DNA of 64,000 bases from Macrococcus sp. 19Msa1099 (GCA_019357535.2 CP079955.1:1302001-1366000), one strand, 5' to 3'; numbered from the stretch's first letter, positions 1-12,130 are shown. Made by a program: numbers and translations. Notes: generated from the sequence alone by a model not told the origin.

Positions 1-2157
1 TGGCAATAACGTATCTACTGTATCCACAAACTCAGATAAGTAATTAAATGCTGCTTTACTTGTAACAGCTTCAATACGACGAACACCTGCGCCTGTTCCA
101 GATTCGGATACAATCTTGAACAATCCAATTTCACCTGTATTACGGACATGGACACCACCACATAGTTCGATAGAATAATCACTCATTTCAACAACACGTA
201 CAATGTCCCCATACTTTTCACCGAACAATGCCATCGCACCTTTTGTCTTTGCTTCATTAATCGGCATCTCGTTGATTTCCACATGTATGTTCTGCCAAAT
301 TTTTTCATTAACAATTTGTTCAACTTTTGCAATTTCTTCTTTTGTAACAGGTCCGAAGTGCGAGAAGTCAAAACGTAAACGCTCAGGCGTAACTAAAGAT
401 CCTGCCTGATTAACGTGTGTGCCTAACACATCTTTTAAGGCTTGATGCATTAAATGTGTTGCACTGTGGTTTTTAATGACGAATGTTCTGAATTCTGCAT
501 TCACCGCTGCTTTCACTGCAGATTTCGTTACTTTACCAAAACGCACTGTACCTGTGTGTAAGTTTTGACCGTTCGGTGCTTTCGTAACCTCTGTCACTTC
601 GATTTCAAAACCTTCACCTGTAACAATACCATTATCTGCAACTTGCCCACCACTTACAGCATAAAATGGCGTTTCTGCCATGACGAACTGCACATCAGAA
701 CGGTCGTCTGCTTCTTCTACTTCAACACCATCCTGTAATAATGCAGTAATGACAGTATCCATCGTTAATGTATCGTAACCGACAAACTTACTGTCAACTT
801 TAATATTCGATAACACCTCATTTTGTACTTGCATACTTTGTGTCTTCTGACGTGCTTCGCGGGCACGTGTACGCTGGGCTTCCATCGCCACTTCAAAACC
901 TTCATGATCAACTTTCACGCCCGCCTCTTCAGCAAGCTCTTCCGTTAATTCAACAGGGAAACCGAATGTATCATACAGTTTGAAGACATCTTCACCCTTT
1001 AAGACATTGTCAGAAGCTTTAGCACTATCTTTAAGTGCATTGAACTGCACTAAACCTTCTTCTAAAGTTTCATGGAAACGATCTTCTTCAGATTTCACGA
1101 CTTTCTTGATAAAATTCTTATTCTTATCAACATCAGGATAATATGGTTTCATAATGCTAGCTACAATGTCAACAAGCTCGTACATGAACGGTTTATTAAT
1201 ATCAATCTTCTGTGCAAAACGCACCGCACGACGTAATAAACGACGTAACACATAGCCTCGACCTTCATTTGAAGGCAATGCACCATCTCCTATAGCAAAG
1301 CTTACCGTACGAATATGATCAGCGATGACTTTGAATGCAACATCATCTTCTTTATTATCGCGATATTTACGCCCTGAAATTTGTTCTGTTGCTTCGATAA
1401 TCGGCATAAATAAATCTGTATCATAGTTTGTCGGAACATCTTGAGAAATAGACGCCATACGCTCTAATCCCATCCCAGTATCTATATTCTGCTTTGGAAG
1501 CGGAGAATACGTATGATCTGGATTATGATTGAATTCAGAAAATACTAAGTTCCATACTTCTAGATAACGCTCATTCTCTCCACCCGGATACATTTCTTCA
1601 GCTGGATCATTTTGGCCATAGCTTTCTCCACGATCATAGAAGATTTCAGTATTTGGTCCGCTTGGTCCTTCACCGATATCCCAGAAATTACCTTCAATAC
1701 GTGTGATATGGTCATCTGTTAATCCGATATCATTGACCCATAAATCATATGCTTCTGTATCTTCCGGATGGATCGTTACATATAACTTTTTAGGTTCAAT
1801 GGCCATCCATCGCTCGCTCGTTAAGAATTCCCATGCAAATTCAATCGCTTCTTTCTTAAAATAATCCCCAATCGAGAAGTTCCCGAGCATCTCAAAAAAT
1901 GTATGGTGACGTGCAGTGAATCCAACATTCTCAATATCATTCGTACGAATCGATTTTTGTGCGTTCGTAATTCTTGGATTACGTGGAATCACACGTCCAT
2001 CGAAGTATTTCTTAAGGGTCGCAACACCCGAATTAATCCATAATAATGTATCGTCATCAATTGGCACTAATGGTGCTGACGGTTCAATCATATGACCTTT
2101 CTCTACAAAGAAATCTAAATACATCTGTCTTATTTCTGCAGCTGTTAAACGTTTCAT
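1..2157 (-). CDS. alaS: Alanyl-tRNA synthetase, 3' part cut by window edge
   Basis: Charges tRNA-Ala with alanine in the cytoplasm and edits mischarged Ser/Gly. The open frame runs 719 codons from an ATG at 2157 to the window edge with no stop, so roughly the last 150 residues of a family of about 875 are missing. Class II catalytic core is visible near the N-terminus ([19 protein letters not shown] around residues 78-98). The editing domain follows, with the HxxxH metal motif in [11 protein letters not shown] near residue 565. Start chosen at [11 protein letters not shown], with GGAG-type ribosome binding sequence just upstream (2163-2170). It is preceded by a T-box leader, so it is expected to be induced when alanyl-tRNA is low. 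Confidence 0.97.
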   Translation of the reverse strand, partial: MKRLTAAEIRQMYLDFFVEKGHMIEPSAPLVPIDDDTLLWINSGVATLKKYFDGRVIPRNPRITNAQKSIRTNDIENVGFTARHHTFFEMLGNFSIGDYFKKEAIEFAWEFLTSERWMAIEPKKLYVTIHPEDTEAYDLWVNDIGLTDDHITRIEGNFWDIGEGPSGPNTEIFYDRGESYGQNDPAEEMYPGGENERYLEVWNLVFSEFNHNPDHTYSPLPKQNIDTGMGLERMASISQDVPTNYDTDLFMPIIEATEQISGRKYRDNKEDDVAFKVIADHIRTVSFAIGDGALPSNEGRGYVLRRLLRRAVRFAQKIDINKPFMYELVDIVASIMKPYYPDVDKNKNFIKKVVKSEEDRFHETLEEGLVQFNALKDSAKASDNVLKGEDVFKLYDTFGFPVELTEELAEEAGVKVDHEGFEVAMEAQRTRAREARQKTQSMQVQNEVLSNIKVDSKFVGYDTLTMDTVITALLQDGVEVEEADDRSDVQFVMAETPFYAVSGGQVADNGIVTGEGFEIEVTEVTKAPNGQNLHTGTVRFGKVTKSAVKAAVNAEFRTFVIKNHSATHLMHQALKDVLGTHVNQAGSLVTPERLRFDFSHFGPVTKEEIAKVEQIVNEKIWQNIHVEINEMPINEAKTKGAMALFGEKYGDIVRVVEMSDYSIELCGGVHVRNTGEIGLFKIVSESGTGAGVRRIEAVTSKAAFNYLSEFVDTVDTLLP

Positions 2158-2160
2158 CTT

Positions 2161-2373
2161 ATCTTCTCCTCTAGTTAAAAAAATACACGCTCTCCCTAAA
2201 AAAGGGACGAACGTGTTCGCGGTACCACCCTAGTTATGACAAAGTCATCACTCATTCGTTATTCACTTACAACCATTAAAGTAGCTTCAGCAGACGTACA
2301 TCATATCTCTCACCAGCCGATATGTCTCTATAAAAGTACGGTTTGCTTACTCACCTTTAAAGTATATTGAATT
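2161..2373 (-). promoter_or_regulatory. T-box leader of alaS (alanine)
   Basis: Transcribed toward alaS. The minus strand contains the T-box sequence GGGTGGTACCGCG at 2218-2230, which pairs with the uncharged tRNA acceptor end, followed by a terminator stem (CCCT..AGGG, 2194-2206) and a T-rich run. In stem I a basal helix TTAAAG/CTTTAA and an upper helix AGCA/TGCT enclose a specifier loop reading GAAGCTA, giving Ala codon GCU at 2283-2285. Read by eye, no folding program used. Confidence 0.92.
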
Positions 2374-2379
2374 ACATAA

Positions 2380-2408
2380 ATTATAAAAAAATAAGCAGTA
2401 ATCGTCAA
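2380..2408 (-). promoter_or_regulatory. Sigma-A promoter of alaS T-box transcript
   Basis: On the minus strand a -35 TTGACG (2403-2408) and a perfect -10 TATAAT (2380-2385) are separated by 17 bases. The -35 box overlaps the stop codon of the upstream recD2 gene, so alaS has its own promoter starting inside the neighbouring gene. Confidence 0.8.
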
Positions 2409-4798
2409 CTTATAAAATCATATGGTGTAATGCCCTCCATGTTGATCATCGGATCAACGAGATGCATATTGTCTTCTGTCATCTCACCAACATTGAATGG
2501 CAATATGTTTCCATCTGAATTAACATGCTGTGTATCATCCGCTTCGTCTGTCTTAAAATATTCGATAAGGAACTGATAGAAGCTTGTAAACCTTGCGTTA
2601 CCGATACGCTTTATCCCTTCATTAAAAGCCTGTATATCTCCACAAAAAATAAGTGATTGTTTCGCACGCGTTAATCCGGTATATAGTATATTCTTCTGCA
2701 GCATTCTGTAGTACTGATTGACAACCGGCATGATTACTATCGGAAATTCCGAACCTTGAGACTTATGAATAGAACAGCAGTATGCATGCGTAACTTCCAT
2801 TAATTCTGCTTTCGTATACGTTACTTCACTACCATCATAGTCAACAATCACAACATCTTTGTTTAATGCATTCTCAGCTGCCATAAAGATGCCGGTAACT
2901 TCTCCGATATCACCATTAAATACGTTATCTTCAGGTCGATTGACAAGCTGCAGAACCTTATCACCCGTTCTGAAACAAACATCTCCAAACTGCAGTTCAC
3001 GCTTGTTTTCATCACTTGGATTCAATATTTCCTGCAGCACTTTGTTCAGCGCACGTATACCTGCTGGTCCTCTATATATCGGTACGAGTACTTGTATGTC
3101 ACGCATATCATACCCTTTACTCACAGCACTACGCACAATTTTCTCAATCACATCTGGTATTTGATTGCTTGAGCACGGGATAAAGCTTCTATCGTTATAG
3201 CGTTTCGTAATATCAAATGGTTCATTACGCTTAATTTGGTGTGCAAGTTCAACGATTGATGAACCTTCCTGCTGCCTGTACACTTCGTTCAACTCAATTT
3301 GGGGCATAATTTGTGCATCTATCATATCCTTAAATACTTGCCCCGGACCGACCGATGGGAGCTGGTCTTGGTCACCGACAAATATAATCTGGGCATCGTT
3401 TGGTACAGCCTTCATCAATTGAAACATGAGCCACGTATCAACCATTGACATTTCATCAATAATGACCAGTTTCGCTGTAATTTCGGTTTCCAGCACATCG
3501 TCCGGTTTATTTTCTTTCGTCCATCCAATTAACCTGTGTATCGTCGTCGCTTCAAGTCCTGTCGATTCCTGAAGACGCTTCGATGCACGACCAGTTGGTG
3601 CTGCGACGACAATAGGATAGTCCTGTCCGTCATAGTCATCATAATCGAGACTTAAGCCATGCAGCTCGGCATATAAATTCACAATACCACGCACTACCGT
3701 TGTCTTTCCTGTACCAGGACCCCCCGTTAGAATCATCAGCTTAGCGTTCATCGCCGTAACAAGTGCATCTTTCTGACGTTCTGCATAGCTGACTTCAAAC
3801 AAGGTTTCCAGATCCCCAATTGCCATCAACACTTCTGACTGTTCGAATTGTTTCACCTGATCCTTATGATTCATTAATCGATGCAATATTTGTACAGCTT
3901 TTGTTTCAGAATAGAATAGACTCGGGATATAGATGTTCTTCTCATGTTCAACGAGCTTATGTTCCTCTGTCAGTTCAGTGAGTGCGATAACGAGACGATC
4001 AGGATTGACTTGACTGCCATTTTTCGTCAGTAGATTGAAGCTTGTTTCAAGTAATACCTGGTCCGGAATATATGTATGTCCATTCTGGTTAGAGGCTTGT
4101 TCTATCGTAAACACGAGCGCTGCTTTCAGACGTTCTGGGTGATTGTTATCGATACCGAGTTTCCCTGCCAGTTCATCTGCCTTATTAAATCCGATACCTT
4201 CAATATCCATCACGAGTTGATACGGGGATTCATTAATCACCTTTAGCGTATCGTCCTTATAGAACTGATAAATCTTCATCGCAAGCTGTGGCCCGAAGCC
4301 AAATTCATTCAGTCGAATCATAATCTTCTCGATTGCCTGATTATCATGAATCGTACTATAGATTAATTCTTTCTTCTCATCTGATAACTTCGGCACCTGG
4401 TCAAGACTACTTTTATCATCAAGAATAATGTTCAGTGCATCTTCACCAAGCACTTCTACAATCGTTCTCGCTGTTTTCTTACCGACTCCTTTAAACAGAT
4501 CACTTGATAGATAATGAATAATACCGTCACGCGACTGTGGCATATCCTTCTCAAATTTATCCGCCTGTAGCTGCTTTCCGTACTTCGGATGCGTTACAAT
4601 CTTCCCGGTAAAAGTATATGTATCACCTTCAGCAATTTGCGGAAGGTATCCTGTAATCGTAGCATCATCATCGAAATCTTCATTTGATTCAATCACTTCA
4701 GCTTTCAGCACAGTATAGAAATTATCATTGTTATAAAATAATATTCTCGTTATTGTCCCTTTTACAAAGGATTGCTCAAACAAAGTCATATTTTCCAA
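2405..4798 (-). CDS. recD2: RecD2-type 5'-3' DNA helicase
   Basis: ATP-dependent superfamily 1B helicase of the RecBC-independent RecD2 group, involved in DNA repair and replication fork maintenance. 797 residues, normal for the family. The N-terminal region (about 1-300) has the OB-like and helix-hairpin-helix domains, seen as GVGKKTARTIVEVLG and IEGIGFNKADELAG. Helicase motor: Walker A GGPGTGKTTVVRG near 360, Walker B IIDEMSMVDTW near 447. C-terminal UvrD-like motif SIHKSQGSEFPIVIMP near 700. Start is TTG at 4798, supported by GGAGGAG six bases upstream inside the end of the TPR gene. Probably cotranscribed with the TPR protein, as in staphylococci. Confidence 0.94.
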   Translation of the reverse strand: MENMTLFEQSFVKGTITRILFYNNDNFYTVLKAEVIESNEDFDDDATITGYLPQIAEGDTYTFTGKIVTHPKYGKQLQADKFEKDMPQSRDGIIHYLSSDLFKGVGKKTARTIVEVLGEDALNIILDDKSSLDQVPKLSDEKKELIYSTIHDNQAIEKIMIRLNEFGFGPQLAMKIYQFYKDDTLKVINESPYQLVMDIEGIGFNKADELAGKLGIDNNHPERLKAALVFTIEQASNQNGHTYIPDQVLLETSFNLLTKNGSQVNPDRLVIALTELTEEHKLVEHEKNIYIPSLFYSETKAVQILHRLMNHKDQVKQFEQSEVLMAIGDLETLFEVSYAERQKDALVTAMNAKLMILTGGPGTGKTTVVRGIVNLYAELHGLSLDYDDYDGQDYPIVVAAPTGRASKRLQESTGLEATTIHRLIGWTKENKPDDVLETEITAKLVIIDEMSMVDTWLMFQLMKAVPNDAQIIFVGDQDQLPSVGPGQVFKDMIDAQIMPQIELNEVYRQQEGSSIVELAHQIKRNEPFDITKRYNDRSFIPCSSNQIPDVIEKIVRSAVSKGYDMRDIQVLVPIYRGPAGIRALNKVLQEILNPSDENKRELQFGDVCFRTGDKVLQLVNRPEDNVFNGDIGEVTGIFMAAENALNKDVVIVDYDGSEVTYTKAELMEVTHAYCCSIHKSQGSEFPIVIMPVVNQYYRMLQKNILYTGLTRAKQSLIFCGDIQAFNEGIKRIGNARFTSFYQFLIEYFKTDEADDTQHVNSDGNILPFNVGEMTEDNMHLVDPMINMEGITPYDFIS

Positions 4799-4800
4799 TG

Positions 4801-5460
4801 CTACTCCTCCTTAAGTAATTCGAATTGCTTAACAGCGTGACCAGCAAGCATATGATCCGGACTCACCATTAACACACGCTTAAACCCTTCAATCGCTTTA
4901 TCTGCATCTTCATCAATCATATATTGTGCAAGCGTTAAATTATATAACGCATCCGCATGAGACGCGTCCTGATCCATTACACGCTGTAGCATCTCGACAG
5001 CGTCACCATACATACTAAGCTGACACATCACGAGACCATATTGGAATGCAATCTCAATATCTGCATCATTTAGCTCATGTGCACGCATCAAATACGGCAA
5101 TGCGCTACTCATCTCACCTAGATTAACGAACGACATACCGAGCATATAATACGTATCCGCATCCTGCAGCTCATACGCTATCGCCTTCTGATACAACTTC
5201 ACCGCTTCATCAAATCGTTCAGCATTATAATAAATATTGGCTAAGCCGTAATAAGCGCCACCATGCTCAGGATTAACAGTGATCGCCTTCTGGAAGAAAC
5301 GCTCTGCCTCTTCAAGCTTACCTGTATCAAACAAGATCGTACCAACATTAATATAGTGCGTCACCTCTTCAGGCTCAGACTCAATTGCTTCAAATAATAA
5401 CTTTAACGCCGCTTCATACTTTTTATTCTTAATTAATTCCATTAACTGATTATCATCCAT
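4801..5460 (-). CDS. Tetratricopeptide repeat protein
   Basis: 219 residues made almost wholly of TPR helices: repeating units such as HYINVGTILFDTGKLEEAERFF, GAYYGLANIYYNAERFDEAV, DTYYMLGMSFVNLGEMSSAL and DALYNLTLAQYMI occur every 34 residues. No signal peptide or membrane segment, so a cytosolic protein-interaction scaffold is likely. Located between mnmA and recD2, the position of a conserved TPR gene in Staphylococcaceae and Bacillus (yrrB). Its specific partner is not known to me. It ends two bases before the TTG of recD2, and the recD2 ribosome binding site lies in its last codons, suggesting an operon. Confidence 0.85.
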   Translation of the reverse strand: MDDNQLMELIKNKKYEAALKLLFEAIESEPEEVTHYINVGTILFDTGKLEEAERFFQKAITVNPEHGGAYYGLANIYYNAERFDEAVKLYQKAIAYELQDADTYYMLGMSFVNLGEMSSALPYLMRAHELNDADIEIAFQYGLVMCQLSMYGDAVEMLQRVMDQDASHADALYNLTLAQYMIDEDADKAIEGFKRVLMVSPDHMLAGHAVKQFELLKEE

Positions 5461-5497
5461 TGTATAACCTCCAAATACTACTATTATATCAAACTAT

Positions 5498-5520
5498 AAA
5501 AAAAGAAGACAAATTGTCTT

Positions 5521-5523
<3 letters not shown>
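5498..5523 (-). terminator. Terminator of mnmA
   Basis: Minus-strand hairpin AGAAGACAA / TTGTCTTCT followed by seven T. The stem begins at the mnmA stop codon (5521-5523), leaving a separate transcription unit for the TPR gene. Confidence 0.8.
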
Positions 5524-7775
<2,252 letters not shown>

Positions 7776-7946
7776 ATTGAACATCCTTTCTATTTTTTCA
7801 ATAACTTATATTAACACCCTTTCTATAAAAAAACTATAAGAACAGCTTCATTGTATAAAATATATCACTTAAAGCAAATTATTATTCATTGTTTCTGACG
7901 AAGTGTTAAAATAGCGATACATGAGAGAGTATTAGGAGGAATAACA

Positions 7947-8942
7947 TTGGCAAATATTAAAGTACCTGTTTCAATATTAAATTTAGCACCTGTTAGAAAA
8001 GGTTCAACAAATAAAGAAGCAGTAGAACAAATGACAGCACTCGCGCAACTCGCTGAAGAACTCGATTACAGAAGATATTGGATAGCAGAGCATCACAATA
8101 CACCGAACTTAGTAAGTTCTGCAACGAGCATATTAATCGGTCACGTATTACAACATACGCAGACAATCGAAGTTGGTTCTGGTGGTATTATGCTTCCAAA
8201 CCACGCACCACTTGTTGTTGCCGAACAGTTCGGAACCCTCGCAACAATCTATCCGAACCGTGTAAGTCTAGGATTAGGACGTGCACCTGGAACAGATATG
8301 ATGACTGCAAGTGCATTAAGACGTGATAGACACGACAGTGTCTACACATTTCCTGATGAAGTGAAAGACTTATTGCAATACTTTGGACCAGAAGAAAAAC
8401 AAGGCTACGTCAAAGCATATCCAGGTGCAGATACGAACGTTCCTATCTATATATTAGGATCTTCAACAGATTCTGCACATCTAGCAGCGCGATTAGGTCT
8501 CCCTTATGCTTTCGCATCACACTTTGCACCAGAACAGATGAAAGAAGCCATTCAGATATACAGAAATTTATTTACACCTTCTGAATATTTGAAAGAACCA
8601 TATGTTATGGTCGGAACAAATGTTATCATCGGAGAAACAGACGAAGAAGCAGAATACCTGGCAACAACGATGCACCAGATGTTCTTAAGCATTATCCGAA
8701 ATGCACGCATTCCGATGCAGCCACCTGTAGAAAATATGGATGCACTGTGGAGTCCGCAAGAGAAATTGATGGCCATGTCACGCACAGCGACTGGATTTAT
8801 CGGTTCTGAAGAGACAGTGAAAGCACAGCTGGAAGCATTTCAAGAAGAATTTAATGTAGATGAGTTTATCGCTGTAAGTTATATATATGATATTGATAAA
8901 CAGCATGAAAGCTATCGTAAGTTTAAAGCACTAACATCATAA
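7947..8942 (+). CDS. LLM-class flavin-dependent oxidoreductase
   Basis: 331 residues of the bacterial luciferase-like TIM-barrel family (reduced FMN/F420 users). Visible family features are YRRYWIAEHHNTPNLVSSA near 42-60, GSGGIMLPNHAPLVVAEQFGTL near 78-99, and RVSLGLGRAPGTD near 106. This is the MsnO8/YhbW-like group; the substrate cannot be told from sequence. TTG start at 7947 supported by a strong AGGAGG at 7934-7939. Monocistronic on the plus strand, divergent from the desulfurase gene and closed by a clear terminator. Confidence 0.9.
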   Translation: MANIKVPVSILNLAPVRKGSTNKEAVEQMTALAQLAEELDYRRYWIAEHHNTPNLVSSATSILIGHVLQHTQTIEVGSGGIMLPNHAPLVVAEQFGTLATIYPNRVSLGLGRAPGTDMMTASALRRDRHDSVYTFPDEVKDLLQYFGPEEKQGYVKAYPGADTNVPIYILGSSTDSAHLAARLGLPYAFASHFAPEQMKEAIQIYRNLFTPSEYLKEPYVMVGTNVIIGETDEEAEYLATTMHQMFLSIIRNARIPMQPPVENMDALWSPQEKLMAMSRTATGFIGSEETVKAQLEAFQEEFNVDEFIAVSYIYDIDKQHESYRKFKALTS

Positions 8943-8945
8943 TTT

Positions 8946-8978
8946 AAAACTCCCGGATCATAGATCTGGGAGTTTTTT
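8946..8978 (+). terminator. Terminator of the LLM oxidoreductase gene
   Basis: Plus-strand stem AAAACTCCC(G)GAT / ATC(T)GGGAGTTTT followed by a T run, starting a few bases after the stop codon. Confidence 0.85.
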
Positions 8979-9005
8979 AGTGTTATATGTGGGGGTGATG
9001 TTTTG

Positions 9006-9310
9006 GGTGGTCGCCCTGACACTTGTAGGTGGCGAACTTTCACGATGTTCGGCATCTAGTCCTTCCAGGTGGTCGCCCTGACACTTGTAGGTGGCGAACT
9101 TTCACGATGTTCGGCATCTAGTCCTTCCAGGTGGTCGCCCTGAAGCTTGTAGGTGACGAACTTTCATGACATTCGCCATCTAGTCCTTCCAGGTAGCCGT
9201 CCTGACGCTTGTAGGTGACGAACTTTCACGATGTTCGGCACCTAGACCTTCCAGGTGGTCGCCCTAAAGCTTGTAGGTGACGAACTTTCACGACATTCGC
9301 CATCTACTCC
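9006..9310. repeat. Five tandem copies of a 62-bp intergenic repeat with internal inverted repeat
   Basis: Units start at 9006, 9068, 9130, 9192 and 9254, each with GGTRGYCGYCCT at its head and ending CTTCCA; the fifth is cut short near 9310. Units 1 and 2 are identical over 62 bases, units 3-5 carry substitutions. Each holds an inverted repeat, clearest in unit 5: GTAGGTGACGAA ... TTCGCCATCTAC, 12 positions with one G·U and one mismatch. The period is not a multiple of three and all frames are interrupted, so it is not a coding repeat. It fills the convergent gap between the LLM gene and cymR, the only stretch over 300 bases here without a gene or known RNA, and is visibly richer in G+C than its flanks. 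Confidence 0.9.
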
Positions 9311-9343
9311 CTATCACAACATAGAATCAAACATTACAAAACA

Positions 9344-9766
9344 TTATATATAGAACATATACCCTTCTATCGGACTGCTTTCTTTATAATGCATTAAGTC
9401 ATACAATGTCGTTTCATCAAGGACTTTCTTCACCGCATCACGAATATCAATCCATAACTGTTTCTGTGCTGGCGGTTCATCTTCAATGCCCTCAACTGGT
9501 GTAATCGGTCCTTCTAACAAACGAATAATTTCACTCGTTGTCACTTCTTTCGGATGTTTCATCAACTTATAACCACCACGTGCACCACGTACACTTTTAA
9601 TGAGTCCTGCATTTCTAAGTGGTCCAACAAGTTGTTCTAAATATAAGTCACTTAAATGATTTTCTTCTGCAATCGTTTTTAAGGATACAGTTTCACCTTT
9701 ATCATATCGTTTCGCGAGCGATATCATTAACGTTAAACCATATCTTCCTTTAGTTGATATTTTCAT
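9344..9766 (-). CDS. cymR: Rrf2-family regulator, CymR-like
   Basis: Winged-helix repressor of cysteine and sulfur metabolism; CymR works together with CysK in Bacillus and Staphylococcus. 140 residues with the Rrf2 N-terminus MKISTKGRYGLTLMISLA, the recognition region SLKTIAEENHLSDLYLEQLV near 30-50, and RSGRGG-like wing VRGARGGYKL near 62. It lacks the three Fe-S cysteines of IscR, consistent with CymR. The C-terminus GYMFYI is characteristic. Start set at ATG 9766: an upstream in-frame TTG at 9787 lies before the ribosome binding site AAGGAGC and is rejected. Divergent from rarA, as in S. aureus. Confidence 0.92.
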   Translation of the reverse strand: MKISTKGRYGLTLMISLAKRYDKGETVSLKTIAEENHLSDLYLEQLVGPLRNAGLIKSVRGARGGYKLMKHPKEVTTSEIIRLLEGPITPVEGIEDEPPAQKQLWIDIRDAVKKVLDETTLYDLMHYKESSPIEGYMFYI

Positions 9767-9852
9767 TATATAGATGCTCCTTTTCAATAAATCAATTTTA
9801 TCACATTTTTATGTAAAATAAGGTACACTTTATATGAAAAGGGGAGGATTTT

Positions 9853-11112
9853 TTGGAACCATTAGCATATAGAATGAGACCGAATACGATTGATGATATC
9901 ATCGGACAGGCACATCTCGTCGGTCCCCGTGGCATTATTAGACGTATGGTTGAGTCGAAACGTTTATCCTCAATGATATTATATGGACCTCCCGGCATTG
10001 GCAAGACAAGTATCGCACAAGCCATCGCTGGAAGTACAAATGTTAAATTCAGACAATTAAATGCTGTAACAAATACTAAGAAAGATATGCAGCTCATCGC
10101 TGAAGAGGCAAAGATGAGCGGTCAAGTCATATTATTACTGGATGAAATTCATCGACTCGATAAAGGAAAACAAGATTTCTTGCTGCCGCATCTAGAAAAG
10201 GGCAGTATTATACTGATTGGTGCAACGACGAGCAATCCATATCATGCTATTAATCCTGCCATTCGTAGCAGGACACAAATTTTCGAACTGTACCCACATG
10301 GTGATAAAGAAGTAAAGCAGGCGCTGACGCGTGCTTTAAATGATGATGTGAATGGGTATGGTAAAAAAGATGTTCAAATTGATGATGATGCAGTTTCCCA
10401 CTTTGTCCAAAGTGCTGCCGGGGATATCAGAACTGCACTCAATGCACTGGAACTTTCAATTTTATCTGCACAGGATGACCCTGTTCATATTACTTTACAG
10501 GATGCGAAAGATTGTCTGCAGAAACCGAGTTTTAATTTCGATGCAGATGGGGATATGCATTACGATATAATGAGTGCATTTCAGAAATCCATTCGTGGTA
10601 GTGATGTTGATGCAAGTCTCCATTATCTAGCACGCCTGATTGAAGGTGGAGACTTACCGACAATTGCGAGACGTCTGCTCGTTATCAGCTATGAAGACGT
10701 TGGACTTGCCTCACCAGGTGCTGGTGCAAGAACCCTCGCTGCGATAGAATCTGCAGAACGTCTAGGCTTTCCGGAAGCACGTATCCCACTCGCACAAGCT
10801 GTGATTGAATTATGTTTAAGTCCAAAATCAAACTCTGGTATCAGTGCGATCGATCACGCACTAAAAGATGTTAAGAGCGGTAAAGTCGGTGCGATACCAA
10901 AACATTTGAAGGATGCACATTATCAAGGTGCCAAAGACTTAGGAAATGGTGTTGATTATAAATATCCACACAGCTTTGAAAGTGGCTATGTCGTGCAGCA
11001 GTATTTACCTGATACATTAAAGCATAAGCACTATTACGAACCAAAAGCAACGAGTAAGTCAGAGCAGCAGTTCAAACAGATTTATGACAATATAAAACGA
11101 CAAAAGCGTTAA
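9853..11112 (+). CDS. rarA: Replication-associated recombination ATPase RarA (MgsA)
   Basis: AAA+ clamp-loader-like ATPase acting at stalled replication forks. 419 residues. Walker A YGPPGIGKTS near 50, Walker B LLDEIHRLDKGKQ near 98, sensor-1 GATTSNPY near 126, followed by the C-terminal MgsA tetramerisation region (SYEDVGLASPGA, AIPKHLKDAHYQGAKDLG). TTG start at 9853 behind GGGGAGG at 9841-9847. Its terminator is shared with the convergent ABC transporter operon. Confidence 0.95.
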   Translation: MEPLAYRMRPNTIDDIIGQAHLVGPRGIIRRMVESKRLSSMILYGPPGIGKTSIAQAIAGSTNVKFRQLNAVTNTKKDMQLIAEEAKMSGQVILLLDEIHRLDKGKQDFLLPHLEKGSIILIGATTSNPYHAINPAIRSRTQIFELYPHGDKEVKQALTRALNDDVNGYGKKDVQIDDDAVSHFVQSAAGDIRTALNALELSILSAQDDPVHITLQDAKDCLQKPSFNFDADGDMHYDIMSAFQKSIRGSDVDASLHYLARLIEGGDLPTIARRLLVISYEDVGLASPGAGARTLAAIESAERLGFPEARIPLAQAVIELCLSPKSNSGISAIDHALKDVKSGKVGAIPKHLKDAHYQGAKDLGNGVDYKYPHSFESGYVVQQYLPDTLKHKHYYEPKATSKSEQQFKQIYDNIKRQKR

Positions 11113-11128
11113 TCGCTTTTGTCGTTTT
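11094..11128. terminator. Bidirectional terminator between rarA and the ABC-2 permease
   Basis: Near-perfect 15-bp inverted repeat AAAACGACAAAAGCG / CGCTTTTGTCGTTTT that includes the rarA stop codon in its loop. T runs on both strands allow it to end both convergent transcripts. Confidence 0.8.
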
Positions 11129-11131
11129 GAT

Positions 11132-12130
11132 TTAGTTTGCTACATCTCGTTTCTTAAATATAACAGCAGTTACGATAATTACAATGAGTAGTGCAACAAT
11201 GTTGTAAATTAAACTGTAAGTAAACGTCATATCGTCTACAGGTAGTGGTGCAATATTATCAACATTATATTGATTCAGTCCCCAGTTCGCCGGCCATAAA
11301 AACTTTACAAGTTCAGTTTTACTTTGTAAGAACATGACAGCGATATCTCCGAAGAACATTAACGTAAATGCGATACCGATACTTAATGAAGTATTTCTGA
11401 ACAGTACGGATAAACTAAATGCAATAACTGCAAATATAACAACGTACATATAGTCATTTGCAAAATGTCTCATCAGTAATGGCATGAATTCTACCATTTT
11501 ATACTTCATCTCTTCACCACTCTGTACAGCAATCTTACTTGTTGGATTCATTTGAGATGTTATAAGACTAATGATAAGCTTCACGACATAACCAAATAAC
11601 AGGAATAAAAACGATGCAATAAATGCAAATATTAATTTAGATGCAAATATTTTAAGTCGTGATGCTGGGCGTATTAATAACAGTTTAATCGTCCCTTGCT
11701 GATATTCACGCGACATTAATCCGCTACACATAACTGTAATCATTATCGCGATTAATGGGATAAAACCATTGATACCGAGCATATCACCATATACATCATT
11801 ACCAGCAGGTGGCTGAACATCTTTTTTCAAGTAGAATGACAACTCAGAAATACGACTTTCATACGTCGCAAGTTTATTATAATCTACTACTTCTCTATCT
11901 TTTTCTTTCTTTTTATTAATTTTTGCAAGTTCCGTCTGCATATCCTTAATATCTTTTTTTACTTCAGTTTTCCAGTTATCACCATACGTTTTATGGTCAT
12001 ACTTCGTTGAACCAAACTGCATCGTTAGTAAACTAGGCAGCAACATAAATAAAATGATTAACCCGAGCATGATCCATGTTCCAAGTCGATTGAAATATTT
12101 AATCCATTCGTTATAAACCAGCTTACCCAA
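11132..12130 (-). CDS. ABC-2 type exporter permease
   Basis: Membrane partner of the ATPase encoded just upstream. About 332 residues with a first membrane segment near residues 18-36, a roughly 100-residue extracytoplasmic loop rich in Lys/Glu, then five hydrophobic segments (IPLIAIMITVMCSG, IFAFIASFLFLLFGYVV, YMYVVIFAVIAFSLS, SIGIAFTLMFFGDIAVMF, YNIVALLIVIIVTAVIF). Resembles the ABC-2 permeases associated with bacitracin- or nisin-type immunity exporters; the substrate is unknown. Start set at TTG 12130 because GGAGG at 12139-12143 sits eight bases upstream and the codon overlaps the ATPase stop; the upstream in-frame ATG at 12148 lacks such a site. Confidence 0.85.
   Translation of the reverse strand: MGKLVYNEWIKYFNRLGTWIMLGLIILFMLLPSLLTMQFGSTKYDHKTYGDNWKTEVKKDIKDMQTELAKINKKKEKDREVVDYNKLATYESRISELSFYLKKDVQPPAGNDVYGDMLGINGFIPLIAIMITVMCSGLMSREYQQGTIKLLLIRPASRLKIFASKLIFAFIASFLFLLFGYVVKLIISLITSQMNPTSKIAVQSGEEMKYKMVEFMPLLMRHFANDYMYVVIFAVIAFSLSVLFRNTSLSIGIAFTLMFFGDIAVMFLQSKTELVKFLWPANWGLNQYNVDNIAPLPVDDMTFTYSLIYNIVALLIVIIVTAVIFKKRDVAN

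Noticed and set aside
2859-3164. 101-residue open frame on the plus strand
   Set aside because: Lies opposite recD2 with no ribosome site or homology that I recognise.
9006-9310. CRISPR array
   Set aside because: The 62-bp units are contiguous and nearly identical throughout, with no unique spacers between short repeats and no cas genes nearby.
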